Shown piece by piece: positions 9,121 to 17,000 of a stretch of DNA of 19,231 bases; within the stretch, counting starts at the first letter, position 1, and each line of letters begins with the position of its first letter. The stretch is taken from positions 1 to 19,231 of the forward strand of contig PUDQ02000077.1 in NCBI GenBank assembly GCA_002964805.2. Direction: 5' to 3'. This DNA is from Trametes villosa (taxonomy: Eukaryota; Basidiomycota; Agaricomycetes; Polyporales; Polyporaceae). Made by a program: the position numbers and the translations under genes. The notes under the pieces were generated by a model. That model was not told the DNA's origin. It did no database searches and saw only the letters and a program-made list of their open reading frames with translations.

Positions 9121-10535
9121 ATGTCCTCGTTAACCGCTGCGGCCATTGCACAAGAGATCGCTGACGTTGGGTCTACGTAGGCTATTTCATTTTGATACAG
9201 CTGTCCATGGAGCATAGCTGACGAACGGTCTGTACAGGATAACAGTTGCCTACTGCGGCATCGCAGTCGTGGGTAATCACTATTCTATGCACGCTCATAG
9301 CGCTCCCCGCGAACTGCTAATTCGTGATTGCGATAGCGCTCCTTGCGTATGACGCCACCCTCACGTTCGGCCGAGAATACCAATACATCTGGCAGTCGTC
9401 GAAGAGCTGGGCATCACGCATTCTCTACGCCTGGAATCGGTACATGGCCCTGGCGTATAATATCCTGGACCTTGGGTTAAATCCCCCGATGTCGGACACT
9501 GTAAGCATGATTCCCCCCCACCCGGTCACACCAGACTCACGTTGAAGCGCACGCTCTCAGAGGTACACCTGTGTGTCCATTGGTTTCACCTCGTATGTCC
9601 TCTGATGACTTCCCCGCCTGAAGCTGTGCCGCGCTCGATTGGATTACCGATTCTATGCAGTACCTAGGGTTGCTCGGGCCTGCCAGTGAGTACGACAATC
9701 AGAATTACCGAACCTGCTAACGGCCCATGCTAGTGTTTACCACACTGCGAATATACGCCCTCTCGAGGAAGAACAGACTGCTAGGTGGGATCGCCCTCGT
9801 ACTGAGTCTGGCCCCCTTCGTCATCAACATGGTCAGCCCTTCACGTTGTCTCGTCTTTGACTCCGTTGTGTCGCGGCTGAACAATGAAGCTGTAGCTGCA
9901 TTATCGCTGGATCCGGCCCATCAATCTCCCCGCGCCGGATAACTGTGAAGACGCTGACAATATGAACCCGAGTTTGTACACTGCGTCAGTCTTCTCCCAC
10001 GAAATGCTCTAACATGGCACTAACTTAACGACGGAGCAGATGTGGGTGCAAAAACAAGGTCATCAGCAATATAGTAACTGACACGCCAAAGCAGTGGTCA
10101 TCGCTTCCCGCAGCTGTTTGATCCTTTCAGACTCGCTGGCAGTCGCCGTAACCTGGTACCAAGTGCGTTCAACAAATATATCAAGGGCGAGCACCATGCG
10201 CCGACCTTCCCTGGAGCAGGTCATGTGGCAAAATGGTGAGCTTGACAATCTTCGTGACACCTGTGGCTAGCCCCTGGATATTGATCTGCTACCTCCCGTC
10301 TCTCCTGTAGGAAGTGTTTATTTCTGGTTAGCAATGTCCTGACTTTACACTATGATTTCTGATCTGACCACTCTTGCGCAGTACGTTGGTATCTATGAAT
10401 ATTGTGGATATGATACTGGTCATATTCTCGGTGCGTGTCCATCCCTATGTGTCTCGGCCAATTTCTGTTCTAAACACAAGGACAGATCACGTCAGCACCG
10501 GGTGAGGCGGCTTACGTCTTCTATTTCATAGACCC
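9121..10535 (+). CDS. DUF6533 integral membrane protein gene, 3' end cut off by a hAT insertion
   Basis: This is a basidiomycete multi-helix membrane protein family of unknown function. Exons are 9121-9176 (MSSLTAAAIAQEIADVGS), 9238-9272 (ITVAYCGIAVV), 9337-9500 (LLAYDATLTFGREYQYIW and a helix with NRYMALAYNILDLG), about 9624-9685 (AALDWITDSMQYLGLLGPA), 9734-9831 (MFTTLRIYALSRKNRLLGG...PFVINM), 9896-9971 (LHYRWIRPINLPAPDNCED), 10095-10235 (VIASRSCLILSDSLAV...RRPSLEQVMWQN), the 16-nt exon 10311-10326 (GSVYFC), 10382-10430 (TLVSMNIVDMILVIFS) and 10486-10535 (ITSAPGEAAYVFYFIDP). The 9501-9623 stretch is unresolved. One model has exon 9561-9592 and a 31-nt intron. The last visible exon ends in phase 2 at GTAGGC. 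Family members normally continue ITAIL-like into a final helix. Here the hAT left end begins at 10594, before any acceptor, so the last exon is displaced or lost. Confidence 0.72.
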
Positions 10536-10616
10536 GTAGGCTTTTCTCTCTAAGCATATGAACCCACCTTGATTCCTTTGGACAACCCTGCACCAGAGGT
10601 GCGCGGGTCAGGCCCC

Positions 10617-10702
10617 GACCCCTTGACTCGGTCAAGTGGAGCTGGGGTCCGACCAAAAGTCCGACTCTGGGTCGGACCCGGGGCAGCTGGGGTCAAGGGG
10701 TC
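10617..10702. repeat. Nested subterminal inverted repeats of the hAT element
   Basis: Two inverted pairs sit one inside the other. The outer arms are GACCCCTTGAC (10617-10627) and GTCAAGGGGTC (10692-10702). The inner arms are GGTCCGACC (10646-10654) and GGTCGGACC (10670-10678). All arms match perfectly. Subterminal repeats of this sort are transposase binding sites in other hAT elements, and the region could fold as a cruciform. Confidence 0.75.
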
Positions 10703-10711
10703 AACGTTTAA

Positions 10712-10722
10712 CACGTGACGTC
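10712..10722. promoter_or_regulatory. Overlapping E-box and CRE half-site upstream of the hAT transposase
   Basis: CACGTGACGTC combines CACGTG (bHLH factor site) with TGACGTC (bZIP/CREB-type site). It lies 177 bases upstream of the transposase ATG, just inside the element's left end. The same two motif types recur before the Helitron gene. Function is inferred only from motif identity. Confidence 0.3.
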
Positions 10723-10898
10723 CTAGTTCGAGTCCTCGGCGCGACGCGCCGCCGCGCGGCGCGCGCCCTCGCGCCATCGCCCGCCGCGGCGCAACCAGGC
10801 ACTAGTGAGACAATGACGTAGGATACATACTCAGCGGGGGTAGGGGTGAGGTTGGGGGGATCGGGATTCTTAGCTACCACTTGTACTGAGCTTTGCGC

Positions 10899-13825
10899 AT
10901 GACTGCACCTCGTACTGGCAACACGCTCTCGCCATGGTGGCAGCATTTCCATCGCGGCGACTCGAAGTTCAAAAACGACAAAACTCACTGGGAAGCCTTC
11001 TGCCGTTGATGTGTCCGATATGCTGTACATCAAACAATTGAACGGGAGACAGACGAGGCAATACGTGCTGGAGATGGACGGGAGGTGCGCGCTGAGTCTG
11101 TTGTTGAAGCCGAAGGTCAGTCCGCAACCTTGTCGAAACACCGGTATTAGGGCATATCACTTAGATGCACAATGCACCGCGCAGTCATTACCCAGGCGGT
11201 CGCAAGTCCACTCTGCGGCAAAATTGACATCCTCATTCGGCATATCTTGCGCTGCCCCCACCATAAGCACGACACAGAGCTCCTTAGTGCAGCAAAGAAG
11301 GCTCTCGAGGAGCGTTCCGGAAGGGGACGCAAACAGCCACCAACACCTGTCGCCGGTCCACACCCAGATCAAGAGAACGTACCGCCCGTCGGAAGCCAGA
11401 CCGCGTCCTCTAGTCAGCCAGGGGTTCAATTCGAGCCTTCGTCTGCGGCGACTGCCCCGGCAACTCCACTCGAGCCGACACCTCTTCAGGAGTCCACCGC
11501 TCCCGGGAACCTTGCACCCGGCGATGCTGAGTCCCGAGCTGCGAAGCGTCTTCGGACTGAGGACAGCGACACCTTCTATGGGCAGACAGCTCCAGTAGGA
11601 CCGTGGACGGACAAGCTCCAGGACGAGTTCGAGTCCGATCTCTGTCAGCTCTTCGTTGCGTGCAACATTGCCTGGGTAGCCGCCGATAACCCGTATTTTC
11701 GCATCTTCTTCAAGCGGTGGGTTGCGTCGGCCATGTTGCCATCTCGTAAGACACTCGCTGGGCGCATTCTTGACAAGGAGGCGGAGAAGGCAACAGGCCG
11801 CATGCAGGCTGGGGTCCTTGGGCGGTACGCGACCGGTCAGTGCGATGGCTGGAAGAATGTCACGCGGGACTCACTTGTGGCATCGCTGATCAATGTCGAG
11901 TATACGGTGAGCACCTTACTATACCTGTATATGGGCTTGGCGCACGCAGCCGCTGACCTTGGCCCCAGCCATGGCTCCTCAATGTCTTCAACATTAGTGC
12001 GGTCGCCAAAACTGCGGAGAACCTATTCGAGCTCATTAGCGCAGAGGTCAAGTACTGCATGGAGTACTTATCTACGACTGTTGTTGCGTATTGTACAGAT
12101 GCGGGCGGCGATGCGAAGGCCATGCGCAACCTCTTGCGTGCACAGTTCCCATGGCTCATAATACTTGACTGTTGGGCGCATCAGGTGAATACTCAGATAA
12201 TATTTTGTGAATTGTAGTCGCTTACCTATTTGCAGGTCAATCTACTCGTTGGCGACTTCTTCAAGGCGCACGGAGCATACGCACGGGTCATGGACCAGGC
12301 CGAGGAGGTCATCAAGTGGTTCAATAACCACTCGCGCGCCCTCGCGATGCTTCGCGTCGAGCAGCATCATCAGTATAACGGCCGGATCGTCAATCTCCTC
12401 TATCCGGTGGCGACTCGGTGGTCTTCACGTTACCGGACCTGCGTCCGTCTTCTGGAGATCGAGGCCGCTGTTCGGTGTCTTGTGACCTCGAAGATCGAGC
12501 AGCTTGTGCAGCTGGTGTCGAAGGGGAAGAACATCGCGGAGACTACACAGAAGCAGGAGAAGGCAAAGCAGCTGTTGTTATCAACGCTGAATCAGACGTT
12601 CTGGGATGAGTTGAGCAGGTACACGATAATGAGCTCTTCGCCGCCAGATGAACGGCTACTAACTTATTGGCATTCATAGGTTGCGGAAATATCTCGAGCC
12701 CTTTGCGGTTGCGACCGACATCACGCAGGCGGACGGTACACGGCTTGATGTGGTGCTCATAACCCTTGGGAAACTCTTCGCGACGTTCTCGGACTTCTCT
12801 GAGTACGACCCCGAGACCGCGCGCGCTATTCTGGCGAAGCTTGAGGCACAATGGCTGAAGCAGGGCTCGAACCGCGACGTCTTCATCCTGGCACTCGTCT
12901 TCAACCCCTGGGCCAGACGCGACTGCTTCAACTCGGAGAATCCAGCCGTCACTCCTGGCGAGCTTCTCAGCGTTTTCCGTCGGGTTTACCGGCGGATGAT
13001 GCAGCAGGAGGCGAATCTGGAGTTGGTCACCGCTTTCGAGGAGTACCTGGCAAGAGTTGGCAAGTGGTCAGACGAAGGATTACAGCTCGACGACTGGACG
13101 AAACGCACCGCCATCGAGGTAAGAGACAATTCTCACTTAGTTATCAGCTCCAATATTCATAGCTTGCGCAGCATGTCGAAATCAACCTCGTCGCGGTCTG
13201 GCGCCGCTTCGCCACTGGTGCTCTCAACGGTGCCCCAGGCCTCGTGACGTTTGCCATGCGGATTCTCAGCATGGTCGCAAATTCGGCAGCTAGCGAACGG
13301 AAGTTTAGCCAGATGGGAGCTGTTCAGACGAAGCTCCGTAGCCGCCTAAAGTCTGAACGCGTCCGGAAGACTGTGCTCGTCAAGGACGACATCCTACGGC
13401 GCTACCCGAAGGCAAGCCCTCCAGCTCCCAGCTCCCACGGCGGCTCGGAAGATATGAGCGACTCAGACGAGGACGAGAACGAACTGGCACGAGCTGCCGA
13501 GCCGCTCGAGGACGCTTCCGGTGCCTCGACCAATCCCACGCCCGCCAGCTCTTCGGAAAGCCTTTCATCAGATCCTCCACCGTTTTCGGCACTCGTCGAC
13601 GACATGGTCGCGGCGGCTAGTCTCGACGAGGAGACGGCATCCCTGAACCCGGAGTTCAATCCTCAAGATGGCTTCCACCTGTGCAACCTCTTTGACTACA
13701 AAAGCGAGAAGTTCCTGAAGATCTCCGGCGACATCTGGTCTCGCGGAAAACGTGCATTGCATTCGGAGCTTGTACGGCGCGAGCACGCCGCGAGGCTGCA
13801 GTCTCAGGCTGGGCTCCCGGCTTGA
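10899..13825 (+). pseudogene. hAT-family transposase gene, six exons, one in-frame stop in the zinc finger (876 codons)
   Basis: The DDE-type nuclear enzyme cuts and joins hAT ends. Exons are 10899-11115, 11185-11906, 11969-12184, 12236-12618, 12680-13118 and 13172-13825 (13163 is an alternative start for the last). All junctions keep frame. The N-terminal BED-like finger has PWWQHF, then C-R-stop-C: TGA at 11007-11009 is codon 37. It is followed after the first intron by LCGKIDILIRH and CPHH. A Ser/Pro/Thr-rich linker contains AAKRLR, a possible nuclear signal. Catalytic residues by family comparison are D293 (QCDGWKN), D357 (CTDAGGDAK) and E701 (NSAASERKFS), with C381-H384 in CWAHQ. The C-terminal dimerisation region is WRRFATGALNGAPG to QTKLRSRL. 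An acidic Ser-rich tail (about 745-790) and a final basic helix follow. Apart from the TGA, no damage was seen. Start downstream of the stop, readthrough or recent inactivation are all possible. Confidence 0.88.
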
Positions 13826-13992
13826 TCCTTCGTGTACCTGTCTTCTCAAGTCCCCCGTTTGTTTGTGGCTCCTCGCCTTGCTCCTGTCGTAATATTGATG
13901 TATATAACTCATGATGTATAAATTCCCGCTACCTTGGTAGTGGGTCTTCACGGTCTGCAATGTTTGCGGGTTCCCCGCTTGAAAAAAAATGT

Positions 13993-14020
13993 CACGTGCC
14001 ATGACATCATTGTGACGTCA
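13993..14020. promoter_or_regulatory. E-box, near-CRE and CRE cluster upstream of the Helitron gene
   Basis: In 28 bases there is CACGTG (13993-13998), TGACATCA (14002-14009) and the perfect palindrome TGACGTCA (14013-14020). The last ends 56 bases before the ATG at 14077. This is a dense set of bHLH- and bZIP-type sites where a core promoter would be expected. Binding is inferred. Confidence 0.4.
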
Positions 14021-14076
14021 TTGAGTTTGTCCTGTTTGGTTTCCGCGCGTCTCGCTGTATCCGCCAATGGAGGGCG

Positions 14077-17000
14077 ATGGATGTCAACGTCCTCCACTTC
14101 TCGTCCCCCATCGCCATGGTCATCGTGCAAGGTAGCGTTGCCGGCGTTGCAGCGTCTATATCGATAGATCCTGCCCGGGAGACTTCCGTCATATCCACGC
14201 ACTTCGCACTCAGCCACAAGATCCCTCGCACTTCCACGTCCACGGCGACCGGGCTGGTTTTTAACACCTCCAGCCCGGTCGTCGTCCCAACACCTAGTGG
14301 GTGGTACGTCTCCACGTATGCGATTCGCGTAGGATACGCTATTCGTTACGACGTCATACTCGGGCGCGATTGGGTACAGGCGTGCGGCGCTGTCGTCGCG
14401 CACGACGTCGTCCTCGACGCCGTCCCTCCCAATCCGTTTCACCCCACCATTCGCTGGGAGCGCAGCACCGTTAACAGTGAGTATTTCATTTCAATCCCCA
14501 GTTCTTCGCGCTAATTGATCTTCACCGTCAGACTTAGTACAAAACGTGTTGTACAACGCGGTAGTACCGCTCGCAGACGATCGAGCGGGATCATCGTCCT
14601 CCCTAGGCAGGGGAAGTAGACAGAACGAAGCCTGGCAAGCCGTCCTTAACGACGTGCCTAACAATGTAGCGTATGCTATTCAGAGAATCATAGCAGATTC
14701 GAGCAATACGACTCCCGGGCTGTTTGTCAGCCCGGATGTTCAGTTCCTACTTGCTGAAGCTCAGAGCCACGGTGTGCCGTGTGGCACAGATCACCGCGAG
14801 GTGCAGAAATCCCTCCTACGTCATTTCTTGTCCGGATCGTGTGTACCGGGACAGAGCCGTCATTTCGGATGCAAATGTGTTGCAGGCCACCACGCCGACG
14901 CCCTTTCACTGCGGGAGTCCCTTGGACGGGTTCTCACTGAGTGTCTGCAAGTCGTCCGTGAACCGATCTTGAGAGTTATTTGCGCACTAGTGGATGTACC
15001 CTTACCAGTCACATCTTTGGAGGCCCGCGACAGCGTCCTGCATGATTTGAACGAGTACATACGGTCGCTCCCTGAAGAAAGCGCGGAGACGGTGGTGGAC
15101 TGCGTGAATCGTATCGACGGTATGAGATTAGACGACCTGCGTGCTCTGTCTGATGCACACGGAATTCGCTACGGTCCCACCGAGCAGCGCGAGCATTTGA
15201 AGGTCCTATTGTACTCGCACATCGCGAACGGCACATGTGCTCGACGTTCGGACGGCGTTATTGCGCCAGCGTGCGGGGCCGTGCAAAGTGAGTGTGCCGA
15301 CGAGGCATCTTCTCGAGTGGAGCTGCAGGTCCAAGTTTTGGAACGTTTGACGCCTAAGCTTCGGTCCAAAGCACTCCGCCGTCTACTGACTGCACATGGA
15401 GAAGAATATGATAGTGGGGCAAGCACGTCCCAATTACGTCGGCAACTGAAGGCGTACATCCGTACGTTAAAGAAGGGCAAATTCCTATCCGGTCAACGCA
15501 GCGCGAGGCGTGAAAAACGTGAATCTGCCAAGGAAGAAAAAGAGGCCAATCTGCAAGCTCTGCGTGAAGACTGGCCCCGCATGGTTTCGGACGAGGTGAA
15601 GGAACGGCTTGTGCGCACTTTTAGGCGTGAGACTGGCAGCGCGAACCTCAAGCAGTTCACCTGCGCGAGCTGTGCTGCTTCGTACCCGGTCAAACAGCAG
15701 GAGATAGTTGACATATCGGACGTACCCGTCGCTCTTCTACAGTGTCCTGCGTCAGTGCTGCAGTACTCGCCCACCCTACCGCTGCCTGATCTGACCGGCT
15801 ACGGTATCGAACGCGGCGTTTTGCTAGATGAGGGTGGGTTGGAAAAGGCCGACGATGGGAGCACTCGCGTCCACCTATGTCCTGAGTGCTGCCGTTGCCT
15901 CCGAGTTCAGCATATGCCACCCTTAGCGCTTGCAAACATGACTTACACTGGGCCTGTACCCGATGAATTGGCGGGCTTGACTTTCATTGAGGAACAGATA
16001 ATCTCTCGCTGCCGTGCGAAGACCTGCATCGTGCATTTACGTACCGATAAGGAGGACGAAGACGCACCTGTAATGGCGAACTCGCAGCGCGCCTTGAAAG
16101 GACATGTCATCATTCACCCCCAACGTCCTGAGAAAGTCGCCGCTATTCTTCCGCCGACGATAGACGAGATTTTGACCCCAATATGCGTGATTTTCGTAGG
16201 ATCCAGGAAGCCGACGCGTGAATGGCTTGAGAAGAAAGCGAAACCGCTCGTTGTGCGACAGCAAAAAGTCGTTGCTGCCCTGCGGTGGCTGAAAACACAC
16301 AATCCGCTGTACGCTGACGTTGTAATCAGCGAGGAAAGGCTACGCTCGTTGCCGGAAGATGGCCTCTTACCACATGAAGTTCAGTACCTGTCGAACACGC
16401 AGAGCGCTGCTGCCGTTACCTCTAGGTATGACAACCCTTCAGGTGCCGCTGCCGCCGCTGAAGCGACCGAGTCCGAGGACGCGGTGGACGAGGCGTCCAC
16501 ACGCGATATCCGCCGCGAAAACGTGGAGTTCCATAAAGTGGTCATTACCGACGTAGATGGCCGGGCCCCGGGGAACGAACTTCGCGCAGCCGCTATAAGG
16601 CATATTAAGTGCAAAGGAGGAGGATACATCGAGCTTCCTCACCAGGCAAAGCCGGTCAACGAGTTCTACAACCCCGCCTTGTTTCCCATGACGTACCCGA
16701 CCTTGTTTCCGTATGGCGTAGGAGGCTGTGAAGACAAGTCCCGCCGCCGCGCAATATCTTTGCGTCGACATGTTAAACATCTGCTCTCCCTATCAGACCG
16801 ACGATTTCAAACGCACCATAGCTTCATGTTTACTGCATTCAATATCCTCCAGCGTCGCGCCGTGTTGTTGAACACAGGTTTGAAGGTTCGCCGCGAACAC
16901 TTCCGGTCGTTCGCGGAGCGCTTCGCGTCCGTCACCGACGAAGCGGTTGCTCGCGTGTGTGCTCGTGTTGCCGAGACGGGCATGCTGGGCGCCACAGATC

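Larger units (their letters stand above)
10594..13825 (+). mobile_element. hAT-superfamily DNA transposon, left end present, right end not found
   Basis: The left terminus begins CAGAGGTGCGCGGGT. This agrees with the CAGNGNTG pattern of hAT ends and starts where the DUF6533 gene sequence breaks off. The preceding 8 bases, CCCTGCAC (10586-10593), would be the target duplication, but no second copy was found in the window. A complementary right end (ACCCGCGCACCTCTG) was also not found before the Helitron gene at 14077. The end coordinate given is only the transposase stop codon. The right end may lie beyond the Helitron, or may have been lost. The cargo is one transposase gene. Confidence 0.65.

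Noticed and set aside
10311..10400. Apparent frameshift and stop after GSVYF in the DUF6533 gene
   Set aside because: A 55-nt intron (10327-10381, GTTAGC to GCGCAG with a CTGAC site) restores the frame to CTLVSMNIVDM, matching the family pattern.
9121..10535. Mating pheromone receptor (STE3-like)
   Set aside because: The LLAYDATLTFGREYQYIW and NRY motifs match DUF6533 proteins, and no pheromone precursor with a CaaX end was found nearby.
13966..13978. Hairpin GCGGG-TTC-CCCGC as a Helitron 3' terminus
   Set aside because: The stem is only 5 bp and no CTRR follows within the expected distance on either strand.
14042..14056. CCGCGCGTCTCGCTG as a degenerate hAT right terminal repeat
   Set aside because: Similarity to the left end needs gaps, and the following 8 bases do not match CCCTGCAC.
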